A stretch of DNA of 38,422 nucleotides from Pseudomonadota bacterium. Lineage in GTDB: Bacteria > Pseudomonadota > Alphaproteobacteria > Reyranellales > Reyranellaceae. Location of the stretch: positions 1 through 38,422 of the forward strand of contig JAFEFH010000016.1 of NCBI GenBank assembly GCA_018240695.1. The letters run 5' to 3'. Of this stretch, positions 16,378 through 24,854 are shown piece by piece. Within the stretch, counting starts at the first letter, position 1. Every line of letters begins with the position of its first letter. The notes under the pieces were generated by a model. The model ran no database searches, was not told the DNA's origin, and saw nothing but the letters and a program-made list of their open reading frames with translations. Position numbers and translations under genes: made by a program.

Positions 16378-17994
16378 CTACCTCCACGCTCCCGCGCGCG
16401 CCCGCCGTTGCGAGCGCGACAGCATGGCTGCCGGCACCAGGGCCAGCAGCCCCACGACACCGACGATGATGAACGTGTCGGAGAAGGCCAGCATCTGGGC
16501 CTTCGCCTGGAGCATGACGCCGAGATAGTCGTAGGCGCCGGCCTTCTGCTGCTGGTACGGCAGGCCGCTCCTCTGCATCAGCTGCTCGACCAAAGTCACG
16601 AGGCGCGAGGTGGTGCGGTTGCCCCAGTCCTGCGTGCCGGTGAGCGCATCGGCATGGAAGCGCGTGCGCACCTCGAAGAAGGCGACCATCAGGTTGATGC
16701 CGAAGGCGCCGCCGAGCTGGCGCATGAAGTTGGCCACGCCCGCGCCCTGCCGCACCTTCTCGGCCGGCAGCGCCTTCAGCGACGAGGCGTTGAGGCTGGG
16801 ATTGATGAAGCCGAGGCCCAGCCGCGAGATCATCACCATGCCGACCAGCGACCAGAAGGTCGTGTCGACGTCGGCGGTGCACATGAAGGCGAAGCCGGTC
16901 GAGAACAGCAGCAGCCCGCCGATGATCATGGTCGAGGCCGGGATGGCGTCGGCCATGCGCCCGGCCAGCGGGAAGATGAAGGCCAGCATCACGCCGGCCG
17001 GCATCATCATCAGCCCCGCGAGCAGCGGCGTGAAGCCGATCGCGGTCTGCACGAACACCGGCATCACGTAGGTCGAGCCCATCATGCCGGCGCCGAAGAT
17101 GAAGGCGATGGTGGCGGCCGCGGAAAATTCCAGATTGGCGAAGATGCGCACGTCGAGCATGGCGCGCGGCGTGTACAGCTCCCACAGCACGAAGGCGACG
17201 CTCGAGATGGCGCCGACGCAGAGCCGCAGCACGATGGTGTCCGAGCTCCAGCCCTCGCGCTGGCCGTCGGCGATGCCGGTCATCAGGCCGAGCAGCCCCA
17301 GGCACAGCAGGCCGAAGCCCAGCCAGTCGAACGGCGGGATCTCCTTGGGGAACGGCCGGGTCGGCATGAACAGCATGCCGAGGATGGCGGCCAGCACGCA
17401 GAACGGCAGCGAGATGAAGAAGACGTAATGCCAGGAGAAGTACTCGATCATCATGCCGCCCAGGGTCGGCCCGATGGCCGGCGCGAACACGACGCCGAGC
17501 CCGAACACGCCCATCGCCGAGCCGCGGCGGTCGGCGGGAAAGACGGTGAAGATGGTCGACATGACCAGCGGCTGGGCGATGCCGGCGCTGAAGCCCTGGA
17601 GCATGCGCGCCAGGATCAGCGTGTCTTCCGTCGGCGCCGTGCCGCCCAGCAGCGCGCCGATCGAGAAGAAGCAGAGCGCGCCCACGAAGGTGCGGCGCTC
17701 GCCCAGCACGTTGGCGACCCAGGCGTTGATCAGCATGCCCGCCGTCATCGTGGCCATGTAGGCCGACGACATCCACTGCGCCTTGTCCTGGCCGATGCCG
17801 AAGGCGCCCATCACGTCGGGCACCGCCACGTTGACGGTGGTCATCGCCAGCACCATCGACACCACGCCGACCATGCCGGAGATGGTGACCAGCCACTTGT
17901 ACGACGGGCCGTAGCGCTCGCTCAGGAACTGCGCGGTCTGGACCGGCGGCTCGCCCCCGATGGGGCCGCCGAGAGGGGCGCTAGCGGAGCTCAA
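16378..17994 (-). CDS. emrB: EmrB/QacA-type MFS efflux transporter (DHA2)
   Basis: A 538-residue inner-membrane protein with 14 predicted helices. Family marks are TTVNVAVPDVMGAFG in helix 1, the motif C block GVVFAPAIGPTLGGMM in helix 5, and the long loop between helices 13 and 14 (residues about 440-500). It would work with the adaptor encoded just upstream (HlyD/EmrA) and an outer-membrane channel not present here. The TTG start at 17994 lies inside the end of the adaptor gene (14-bp overlap), so the pair is translationally coupled. The flavin monooxygenase gene starts 9 bp after its stop. Confidence 0.88.
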   Translation of the reverse strand: MSSASAPLGGPIGGEPPVQTAQFLSERYGPSYKWLVTISGMVGVVSMVLAMTTVNVAVPDVMGAFGIGQDKAQWMSSAYMATMTAGMLINAWVANVLGERRTFVGALCFFSIGALLGGTAPTEDTLILARMLQGFSAGIAQPLVMSTIFTVFPADRRGSAMGVFGLGVVFAPAIGPTLGGMMIEYFSWHYVFFISLPFCVLAAILGMLFMPTRPFPKEIPPFDWLGFGLLCLGLLGLMTGIADGQREGWSSDTIVLRLCVGAISSVAFVLWELYTPRAMLDVRIFANLEFSAAATIAFIFGAGMMGSTYVMPVFVQTAIGFTPLLAGLMMMPAGVMLAFIFPLAGRMADAIPASTMIIGGLLLFSTGFAFMCTADVDTTFWSLVGMVMISRLGLGFINPSLNASSLKALPAEKVRQGAGVANFMRQLGGAFGINLMVAFFEVRTRFHADALTGTQDWGNRTTSRLVTLVEQLMQRSGLPYQQQKAGAYDYLGVMLQAKAQMLAFSDTFIIVGVVGLLALVPAAMLSRSQRRARAGAWR

Positions 17995-19168
17995 TCTCGA
18001 CTTCGACCATCATGCCGGGCGACAGCGGCTTGGGCATCCGGTCGAGCTTCACGCGCACCGGCACGCGCTGCGTGATCTTGGTGAAGTTGCCCGACGGGTT
18101 GGGTGTCGGCAGCAGCGCGAACCGCGCCGTGGTGGCGCTGCCGATCAGCAAGACATGGCCCACGAAGCGCTCGCTGGGATAGGCGTCGACCGCGACCAGG
18201 ACCTTCTGGCCGACCTTGAGCTGGCCGACCTGAGTCTCCTTGATGTTGGCCTCGATCCAGACTTCGCCCGCATTGTGCAGCATCAGGATGCGCTGGCCGG
18301 CCTGCACGTACTCGCCGGGCTGGACGAAGGTGCGGTCGATCACCGCCGGCACCGGGCTGCGGATCGTGCGGTCCTGCACGTCGACCTGCTGCTGCGAGAG
18401 CTGGGCCTGGAGGTTGGTCGCCTGGAAGGCGAGCGCGTCGATCTGGGCGTCGATCACGCCGAGCCGCTCGCGGTCGGCGACCGCCTCGCGCAGGCTGCCC
18501 TGCGCCTGTTCGTACTCGGCCTGCGCCTGCTGGAGCTGGCTCTCGAGCTTGGTGGCACTTGCCTGCGCCACCTGGAGCTGGCGCTCGTTGGCGACGCGGC
18601 GGTCGAACAGCGACTTGTTGCGCTCGAGTTCGAGACGCGCCAGTTCGAGGTCGGCGCGCAAGGCCGCCAGCGCCTTCTCCTTCACGGTGACGGCCGAGGC
18701 GCGCGTCTGCTCCACGGCCTCGGTCTGGTCCTTGACCATGCGGCGCTCGGCCATCAGTCGCTGGCGCTCGGCCTGGATGCCCTGCAACTGGGTCGACAGT
18801 GCGTCGGCGCGCAGCTTGGCCACGCGGTCGTCGATGCGCACGATGACGTCGTTGGCCGCCACCTTCATGCCCTCGAGGGCCGGCAGCTCGACCACCCAGC
18901 CGTCGGCGCGGCTCGACACGGTGACGATGTCGGCGGTCACGCGCGCGTCGTATTCGTAGACATGGGTGAAGCGCAGGTAGACCTCGCGGCCGCCATAGGC
19001 GACGGCGAGCAGCACGACGACCAGCGCGGCCAGGATGCGGGGACGCAGGAGGAAAGGACGCAGGCCGCCGAACGAGCGGCCTTCGCGCACCGGCCGGCCG
19101 ATCGAGGGCGGCGCCGACGCCGGCGACTGCTCGGCCTTGGAACGCGGGGTGGAGACCGTCTGGTCCAA
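17981..19168 (-). CDS. emrA: HlyD/EmrA-family membrane fusion protein
   Basis: A 395-residue periplasmic adaptor anchored by one membrane helix (about residues 44-62). After it come a split biotinyl-lipoyl domain (VYEYDARVTADIVTVSSRADGW and TIRSPVPAVIDRTFVQPGEYVQAG), a long alpha-helical hairpin in between (about 115-260, rich in Gln, Ala, Arg and Glu), and a beta-barrel region with VWIEANIKETQ and KVLVAVDAYPSERFVGHV. It links EmrB to an outer-membrane channel. The start is TTG with a poor ribosome binding site, so the first residues are uncertain. It is the first gene of the eight-gene minus-strand run. Confidence 0.88.
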   Translation of the reverse strand: MDQTVSTPRSKAEQSPASAPPSIGRPVREGRSFGGLRPFLLRPRILAALVVVLLAVAYGGREVYLRFTHVYEYDARVTADIVTVSSRADGWVVELPALEGMKVAANDVIVRIDDRVAKLRADALSTQLQGIQAERQRLMAERRMVKDQTEAVEQTRASAVTVKEKALAALRADLELARLELERNKSLFDRRVANERQLQVAQASATKLESQLQQAQAEYEQAQGSLREAVADRERLGVIDAQIDALAFQATNLQAQLSQQQVDVQDRTIRSPVPAVIDRTFVQPGEYVQAGQRILMLHNAGEVWIEANIKETQVGQLKVGQKVLVAVDAYPSERFVGHVLLIGSATTARFALLPTPNPSGNFTKITQRVPVRVKLDRMPKPLSPGMMVEVEIELR

Positions 19169-19342
19169 GATCTAACCGGCCGGGACGGCGCGACGACATG
19201 TCATGGAAAAACCATAAGGCTGAAACGGTCTCCGGGTAACCGCTTGAACGCATGGCTGTTTTGCTGCGCGGTGGCCGCCATCGCAGGGCGGAGGGCGCGA
19301 TCGTCACAACGCGCTTTTCTGCCAATTAATTCAGAAGCTTAG

Positions 19343-19358
19343 CGTTTTACCGAAAACG
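19343..19358. promoter_or_regulatory. Inverted repeat CGTTTT-ACCG-AAAACG in the divergent intergenic region
   Basis: Two exact 6-bp arms around a 4-bp spacer lie in the 287-bp region between the divergently read EmrA gene and the molybdenum hydroxylase genes. This region is AT-richer than its surroundings and must hold promoters for both units. The repeat is a candidate operator. No regulator gene is adjacent, so the binding protein is unknown. Confidence 0.35.
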
Positions 19359-19455
19359 TCAAACGGCCTTGCTGTGGGACGGCGGCGTGCCTTACGCTTC
19401 CCCCCAACGAATACGGGGCCATCGGCCCACCAACAACCCACCGGGGAAACACAGC

Positions 19456-20340
19456 ATGACGGATGTCCAGTACGTAGCGCCGCGCACGCTCGACGAGGCG
19501 GTCAAAGCCTTCGCCGCGGCGTCGGGCGCGGCGAAGATCCTCGCGGGCGGCACGGACCTGCTCGTCCAGATGCGCGCCGGCATCCTGAAGCCCGGCCTGA
19601 TCGTCGACATCAAGAAGATCGCCGAGATGACGGCGGTCGAGGAGCTGAAGGACGGCGGCTTCCGCATCGGCGCGGCCGTGGCGGGCGCGGTGCTGCGCGA
19701 CCACGCCAGGCTCAAGAAGGCCTGGCCGGGCGTCGTCGAGGCGACCAACCTGATCGGCTCGACGCAGGTCCAGGGCCGCGCGACCGCGGGCGGCAACCTG
19801 TGCAACGGCTCGCCGGCCGGCGACAGCGTGCCGGCCATGGTCGCCGCAGGCGCGATCGTCACCATCCAGGGCCCCAAGGGCCGCCGCGATCTCCCGGTCG
19901 AGAAGGTGCCGGCCGGTCCCGGCCGTCTCAACCTCACGCCGGGCGAGATCGTCGTCTGCTTCACCCTGCCCGCCCGTCCGAAAGGATCGAGCGACGCCTA
20001 TCTGCGCATGATCCCGCGCACCGAGATGGACATCGCCGTCGTCGGCTGCGGCGTCAGCCTGACGATGGACAAGGGCACCGTCACCGCCGCCCGCGTCGGC
20101 CTCGGCGCCGTCGCGCCGACCGTGCTGCTGGTCGAGGAGGCCGGCAAGGCGCTCGTCGGCTCGAAAGTCGGTGCCGGGGGGCTCGACGACGCGGCGCTGG
20201 CCAAGGCCGCCGCCGCGTGCAGCGCCGCCTGCCGTCCGATCGACGACAAGCGCGGCACCATCGCTTACCGCACCAAGGTCGCGGGCGTGCTGCTGAAGCG
20301 CACCGCCGCCATCGCCGCCGAACGCGCCGGAAGGAACTAA
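19456..20340 (+). CDS. Molybdenum hydroxylase FAD-binding subunit (CoxM/CutM-like)
   Basis: A 294-residue FAD subunit of a xanthine dehydrogenase-family enzyme. It has both FAD motifs: AKILAGGTDLLVQMRAG near residues 27-42 and TAGGNLCNGSPAGDS near 115. It passes electrons from the iron-sulphur subunit to an acceptor. The ATG at 19456 is preceded by GGGGAAA. It is the first of three tightly packed genes in the order medium-small-large, the usual order of the CO dehydrogenase-like branch. The large subunit tells against CO as substrate. Confidence 0.9.
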   Translation: MTDVQYVAPRTLDEAVKAFAAASGAAKILAGGTDLLVQMRAGILKPGLIVDIKKIAEMTAVEELKDGGFRIGAAVAGAVLRDHARLKKAWPGVVEATNLIGSTQVQGRATAGGNLCNGSPAGDSVPAMVAAGAIVTIQGPKGRRDLPVEKVPAGPGRLNLTPGEIVVCFTLPARPKGSSDAYLRMIPRTEMDIAVVGCGVSLTMDKGTVTAARVGLGAVAPTVLLVEEAGKALVGSKVGAGGLDDAALAKAAAACSAACRPIDDKRGTIAYRTKVAGVLLKRTAAIAAERAGRN

Positions 20341-20345
20341 GTCAC

Positions 20346-20828
20346 ATGGCCAAGATCCACGTCTCCACCACCGTCAACGGCGAGCCGCAGGAATTCCTCT
20401 GCGACGCCGAACAGAGCATGCTCGACGTGCTGCGCGGGCCGCTCGGCCTGACCGGCAGCAAGGAAGGCTGCGGCTCGGGCGACTGCGGCGCCTGCACCAT
20501 CACGGTGAACGGCCGCATCGTCTGCTCCTGCCTGATGCTCGCGGCCGAGGCCGAGGGCCAGAAGATCGGCACCATCGAGGGCATGGCCGACGGCGAGACG
20601 CTGCACCCGTTGCAGCAGAAGTTCCTCGAGCATGCCGCACTCCAGTGCGGCATCTGCACCCCGGGCGTGCTGATGGCCGCCAAGGCGCTGCTCGAGCGCA
20701 ATCCCGACCCGAGCGAGCACGACGTCCGCTTCTGGCTGGCCGGCAACCTCTGCCGCTGCACCGGCTACGACAAGATCATCCGTGCCGTCATGGAAACCGC
20801 CGCCGACATGAGGGGAGCTGCCCGATGA
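20346..20828 (+). CDS. Molybdenum hydroxylase 2Fe-2S subunit (CoxS-like)
   Basis: A 160-residue subunit with two 2Fe-2S clusters. The plant-ferredoxin-like cluster uses Cys42, Cys47, Cys50 and Cys60 or 62 (GCGSGDCGAC). The second uses Cys101, Cys104, Cys136 and Cys138 (CGICTPG and CRCTG). Cys101 is in the right place to touch the molybdopterin cofactor. All ligands are present. It starts 5 bp after the FAD subunit and its stop overlaps the ATG of the large subunit (ATGA). Confidence 0.92.
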   Translation: MAKIHVSTTVNGEPQEFLCDAEQSMLDVLRGPLGLTGSKEGCGSGDCGACTITVNGRIVCSCLMLAAEAEGQKIGTIEGMADGETLHPLQQKFLEHAALQCGICTPGVLMAAKALLERNPDPSEHDVRFWLAGNLCRCTGYDKIIRAVMETAADMRGAAR

Positions 20829-23110
20829 GCGACAAGACCTCCGCCGCCAATTCCGCCAACGACAACAAGTGGATCGGCCAGCGCACGATCCGTCCCGACG
20901 GCGCCGACAAGGTCACCGGCCGCGCCGCCTATGCCGCCGACACGACCATGCCCGGCATGATCTGGGGCAAGGTGCTGCGCAGCCCGCACCCGCACGCGCG
21001 CATCAAGTCGATCAACACCAAGAAGGCGGAAGCCTATCCCGGCGTGAAGGCGGTCATCACCGCCAAGGACATCGTCGAGTTCCCGCTCGATAAGTCGGTG
21101 ATGCTGGGCATCCAGGACATGCGCTGGATGTGCCGCAACGTGATGGCGCGCGAGAAGGCGCTGTTCGCCGGCCACCCGGTCGCCGCCGTCGCCGCGACCA
21201 GCGAGAAGATCGCGGCCGAGGCCTGCCAGCTGATCGAGGTCGACTACGAGGTCCTGCCCTTCGTGATCGATGTCGAGGAGGCGATGAAGCCCGGCGCGCC
21301 GGTGCTGCACGACTTCATCAAGCACGAGGGCAAGCCGTCCAACATCGCCGGCCGCCTGGAACACAAGCTCGGCGACGTCGACGCGGGCTTCGCCAAGGCC
21401 GACGTGGTGATCGAGCGCACCTTCCGTACCGCGCCGGTGCATCAGGGCTATATCGAGCCGCATGCCTGCCTGGTCAGCGTCTCCGACGGCAAGGCCACGA
21501 TCTGGAGCTCGAGCCAGGGCCAGTTCATGGTCCGCGCGATGTGCGCCTACCTGACGGGCATCCCGCAGAACGACATCCGCGCCATCCCCGCCGAGATCGG
21601 CGGCGGCTTCGGCGGCAAGACCATCATCTATCTCGAGCCGCTGGCGCTCGTGCTGGCCAAGAAGACCGGCCGCCCGGTGAAGATGGTGATGACGCGCACC
21701 GAGGTGTTCCACGCCTCGGGCCCGACCTCGGGCTCGTTCAGCCGCATCAAGATGGGCGCCACGAAGGACGGCAAGCTGGTCGCCGCGAGTGGCACCTTCT
21801 GCCTCCAGGCGGGTGCGCTCCCCGGCTCGCCGATCCGCGGCGCCGCCGGCTGCGCCTTCGCGCCCTACGACATCCCGAACGTCTTCTCCGAAGGCTTCGA
21901 CGTCGTCTCCAACCGCTCGAAGGTCGCGGCCTACCGCGCTCCGGGCGCGCCGATCGGCTGCTACGGCACCGAGTGCGTGATGGACGAGATCGCCGAGGCG
22001 CTGAAGATGGACCCGCTGGAGTTCCGTCTGAAGAACGCCGCCAAGATGGGCATCAAGGCCGCGCACGGCCCGGTCTATCCGCGCATCGGCTTCGTCGAGA
22101 CCATCGAGCAGGCGAAGACCCACGCGCACTACGCCGCCCCGCTGCCCAAGGCCGCCAACGGCAAGCTCTACGGCCGCGGCGTCGCCTCGGGCTTCTGGTT
22201 CAACGCCGGCGGCGAGTCGAGCGCGCAGGTCAACGTCAACGAGGACGGCACGGTGGTGGTGATCACCGGCCATCCCGACATCGGCGGCAGCCGCGCGTCG
22301 ACGGCCAACATTACGGCCGAGGTGCTGGGCATCGATTACCGCAAGGTGTCGGTGCTGATCGGCGACACCAGCACGATCGGCTTCTCGAACCTGACCGGCG
22401 GCAGCCGCGTCACCTACGCCTCGGCGATGGTGGTCACGCAGTCGACCGAGCATGTCATCACGATCCTGCGCGAGCGCGCGGCGAAGATCTGGAAGATCGA
22501 CCCCGACGCGGTGATCTGGGAGAACGGCGAGGCCCGTCCCGCCGGCGACAATGCCGGCAAGTTCGAGCCTCTCAGCCTTGCCCAGATCGCGGCGCAGGCC
22601 AGCGCGACCGGCGGGCCGATCGGCGCGGGCAAGCAGCTCAACACCACGGGCGCCGAGGGCGGCTTCGCCACGCATCTCTGCGACGTCGAGGTCGACCAGG
22701 ATCTCGGCATCGTGCGGGTGCTGCGCTACACGTCGTTCCAGGACGTCGGCCGCGCCATCCATCCGAGCTACGTCGAGGGCCAGATGCAGGGTGGCGCCGC
22801 CCAGGGCATCGGCTGGGCGCTGAGCGAGGAGTACATCTTCAACAAGGACGGCAAGCTCGACAACCCGAGTTTCCTCGACTACCGCATGCCGGTCTGCTCG
22901 GACCTGCCGATGCTCGACTCGGTGATCATCGAGGTGCCGAACCCCAAGCACCCGCAGGGCGTGCGCGGCGTCGGCGAGGTGCCGCTGGTGCCGCCGCTCG
23001 CGGCGGTGTCGAACGCCGTCTACAACGCGCTCGGCCGCCGCTTCTACGCGCTGCCGATGTCGCCGCCGCGCGTGCTGGCCGTGATGGACATGAAGCAGGC
23101 CGCCGAGTAA
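20825..23110 (+). CDS. Molybdenum hydroxylase molybdopterin-binding subunit
   Basis: A 761-residue catalytic subunit. It carries the cofactor motif GGGFGGK (near residues 258-264) and the catalytic glutamate Glu718 in GVRGVGEVP. The active-site loop reads AYRAPG (369-374). True form I CO dehydrogenase has a cysteine in AYxCSFR at this place, so CO oxidation is unlikely; hydroxylation of an aldehyde, aromatic or N-heterocyclic compound fits better. Start and stop overlap the small subunit gene (ATGA). A strong hairpin terminator lies just after the stop. No maturation factors such as CoxD/CoxF or XdhC are in the window. The substrate is not known. Confidence 0.9.
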   Translation: MSDKTSAANSANDNKWIGQRTIRPDGADKVTGRAAYAADTTMPGMIWGKVLRSPHPHARIKSINTKKAEAYPGVKAVITAKDIVEFPLDKSVMLGIQDMRWMCRNVMAREKALFAGHPVAAVAATSEKIAAEACQLIEVDYEVLPFVIDVEEAMKPGAPVLHDFIKHEGKPSNIAGRLEHKLGDVDAGFAKADVVIERTFRTAPVHQGYIEPHACLVSVSDGKATIWSSSQGQFMVRAMCAYLTGIPQNDIRAIPAEIGGGFGGKTIIYLEPLALVLAKKTGRPVKMVMTRTEVFHASGPTSGSFSRIKMGATKDGKLVAASGTFCLQAGALPGSPIRGAAGCAFAPYDIPNVFSEGFDVVSNRSKVAAYRAPGAPIGCYGTECVMDEIAEALKMDPLEFRLKNAAKMGIKAAHGPVYPRIGFVETIEQAKTHAHYAAPLPKAANGKLYGRGVASGFWFNAGGESSAQVNVNEDGTVVVITGHPDIGGSRASTANITAEVLGIDYRKVSVLIGDTSTIGFSNLTGGSRVTYASAMVVTQSTEHVITILRERAAKIWKIDPDAVIWENGEARPAGDNAGKFEPLSLAQIAAQASATGGPIGAGKQLNTTGAEGGFATHLCDVEVDQDLGIVRVLRYTSFQDVGRAIHPSYVEGQMQGGAAQGIGWALSEEYIFNKDGKLDNPSFLDYRMPVCSDLPMLDSVIIEVPNPKHPQGVRGVGEVPLVPPLAAVSNAVYNALGRRFYALPMSPPRVLAVMDMKQAAE

Positions 23111-23137
23111 CGGCGCGTCTCACCCGACTGTTGCGAG

Positions 23138-23171
23138 AGGCCCGGCCGGCAACGGCCGGGCCTTTCTCTTT
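23138..23171 (+). terminator. Rho-independent terminator after the molybdenum hydroxylase genes
   Basis: A perfect 11-bp stem, AGGCCCGGCCG (23138-23148) with CGGCCGGGCCT (23153-23163), closed by a GCAA tetraloop and followed by TTCTCTTT. It lies 27 bp after the large subunit stop. The small gene on the other strand ends just beyond it. Confidence 0.88.
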
Positions 23172-23205
23172 GGGCGAGCGCGCCGAAGCGTCCGTCGCGG
23201 ACGGC

Positions 23206-23478
23206 TCAACGCCGGAGAGAATTCAGCCGCCGCCCGAGCCGCCGTCCGAGCGCGTCGTACCTTTGCGCGCCTTCGTCGAAAACCTCCTCGGGTGTCCGTG
23301 TCGCCCCGGCTGGAAGTGCGGCGGCGCACTCGCCGGCACTGGTGAGTCTGAGCCCGCGCGGCCCGTCCCTGACGAAACCCATCATTTCGAGCCGCAGGCG
23401 ATGACCGGACGATACGTCCGGGTTCAGCCCGTTGCGCAGCGCATGGAGGACGTCCAGGTCGACCGAGCCAAGATGCAT
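23206..23478 (-). CDS. Small winged-helix-like protein, unknown function
   Basis: A 90-residue protein starting at ATG 23478 with a good ribosome binding site (CCGGAGAA); the frame is open further upstream but without one. The N-terminal 60 residues read helix (LDVLHALRNG), helix (RLRLEMMGFV) and a beta wing (RGLRLTSAGECAAAL), similar in plan to the 71-residue protein at 3081-3296. The C-terminal part is Arg-rich (RYDALGRRLGRRLNSLRR). The wing ending LTSAGE is common in small winged-helix proteins. No family name can be given with confidence. Confidence 0.68.
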   Translation of the reverse strand: MHLGSVDLDVLHALRNGLNPDVSSGHRLRLEMMGFVRDGPRGLRLTSAGECAAALPAGATRTPEEVFDEGAQRYDALGRRLGRRLNSLRR

Positions 23479-23663
23479 GTCAGTTCTCCGGAAAAGAAAT
23501 CGCGCCGGCGAACCGGCGCGATTCCCTCGGTTGACGCGGTTCGGGGAGGGAGTACCGCGTGCCATCTCCTCAACGGCAGGCGCGCCTGTTGGTTACGGCG
23601 CGGTGAAGAACGGTACGGTTGCGTGCGGAGGAACGGCCAGGCGGGAAGCCGCGTTGACCGGGC

Positions 23664-24533
23664 ATGGCGGGCGACGTGCGCATCGGAATCTCCGGGTGGA
23701 CCTATACGCCCTGGCGCGGCCAGTTCTATCCCGAAGGATTACCGCAGAAGAAGGAGCTGGCACACGCGGCCTCGGTGTTTCGCTCGATCGAGATCAACGG
23801 CACGTTCTACTCGATGCAGCGCGCCGAAAGCTTCGGCCACTGGGGCGCCGAGACGCCCGACGACTTCGTGTTCGCCGTGAAGGGGCCGCGCTACATCACC
23901 CACATGCTGCGACTGAAGAACGCCGAGGCCCCACTCGGCAACTTCTTTGCCTCCGGCCTGCTGCGACTGGGCGCCAAACTCGGCCCCATCCTCTGGCAGT
24001 TCCCTGCCACCTTCCGTTTCGATCCCCCGCGGCTCGAAGCCTTCTTTGCCCTGCTGCCGCGCGACACCGAGGCGGCGGCGGCGTGCGGGCGATGGCACGA
24101 TCACCGCCTCAAGGGCCGCGCCTGGCTCAAGACCGACAGGCGCCGGCCGGTGCGTCACGCCATCGAGATTCGCAATGAGAGCTTCCGCGATCCGGCGTTC
24201 ATCGCGCTGTTGCGCAAGCACGACGTGGCGCTGGTCTGCGCCGACACCGTCGAGTGGCCGCTCCTGATGGATCTCACCTCGGACTTCGTCTATGTGCGCC
24301 TGCACGGCTCGACCGAGCTCTACCGCAGTGCCTATTCACCGGCGGCGCTGCGGCGCTGGGCGGCTCGGGTCGCTGCCTGGCGCGACGGCCAGCCAATGAC
24401 CGATGGTCATTTCGCCAGCGACCGACCCGCGCCGCGGCGCAAGCGCGACGTGTTCCTGTACTTCGACAACACCGACAAGCTCCAGGCACCGCGCGACGCG
24501 CTGTCGCTGATGCGGCGGCTGGGCCAGGCCTAG
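23664..24533 (+). CDS. DUF72 domain protein (YecE family)
   Basis: A 289-residue cytosolic protein of the DUF72 family, which has a TIM-barrel fold and no firmly known activity. Hallmarks are the start RIGISGWTYTPWRGQFYP, the block SIEINGTFYSMQ, FAVKGPRYITHM, LGPILWQFP, and near the end YVRLHGSTELYRSAYS and VFLYFDNT. All expected motifs are intact and the length is normal. It is a single gene; 130 bp upstream of it no other plus-strand gene is found. Confidence 0.9.
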   Translation: MAGDVRIGISGWTYTPWRGQFYPEGLPQKKELAHAASVFRSIEINGTFYSMQRAESFGHWGAETPDDFVFAVKGPRYITHMLRLKNAEAPLGNFFASGLLRLGAKLGPILWQFPATFRFDPPRLEAFFALLPRDTEAAAACGRWHDHRLKGRAWLKTDRRRPVRHAIEIRNESFRDPAFIALLRKHDVALVCADTVEWPLLMDLTSDFVYVRLHGSTELYRSAYSPAALRRWAARVAAWRDGQPMTDGHFASDRPAPRRKRDVFLYFDNTDKLQAPRDALSLMRRLGQA

Positions 24534-24567
24534 CCGTTTCAGCAGACGCTGCGGTGCGGCCGAACTG

Positions 24568-24744
24568 CTAGCGGCTGCGCAGCGGTCCGTAGGGATCGTG
24601 GGTGGCGGCTGCGACAGAATGGCCCCAGGCCTCGGTCGCGGCCTGGGCCGGCGGAACCCACCAGTGGAGGACGAGCGCCACGACCAGCATGGCGGTGACG
24701 CTGCTGGCCGCCAGAACGGCGCTCCACCGGGATCGTGTGTGCAT
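24568..24744 (-). CDS. Small membrane-anchored protein, unknown
   Basis: A 58-residue protein with one hydrophobic helix (about residues 9-28, WSAVLAASSVTAMLVVALVL) and a short outer part (EAWGHSVAAATHDPYGPLRSR). The helix ends PPAQAA, so it could be a cleavable signal peptide or an anchor. The ATG at 24744 has a clear ribosome binding site (TGGAGA, five bases before). It is the only minus-strand gene between DUF72 and the lactonase gene. I do not recognise the family. Confidence 0.6.
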   Translation of the reverse strand: MHTRSRWSAVLAASSVTAMLVVALVLHWWVPPAQAATEAWGHSVAAATHDPYGPLRSR

Positions 24745-24854
24745 CGGTTCTCCAGAGATTCGCCGACTAACGCCTCGTCGCGGAATTCCGTTGCATCTGC
24801 CGTTTGCAGAAGCCCCCGTCCCGGTGTCCACTTCCGCGCAAAGAGGAGACGCCA

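Noticed and set aside
15062-17896. A single 944-residue frame covering the flavin monooxygenase and most of the EmrB gene
   Set aside because: Only the part from ATG 16369, which has a GGAGGT site, reads as a known enzyme; upstream residues are Arg/His-rich shadow sequence of the EmrB gene in another frame.
20765-22951. Minus-strand 728-residue frame opposite the molybdenum hydroxylase large subunit
   Set aside because: Antisense of a well-supported gene with intact motifs; no family pattern in the antisense product.
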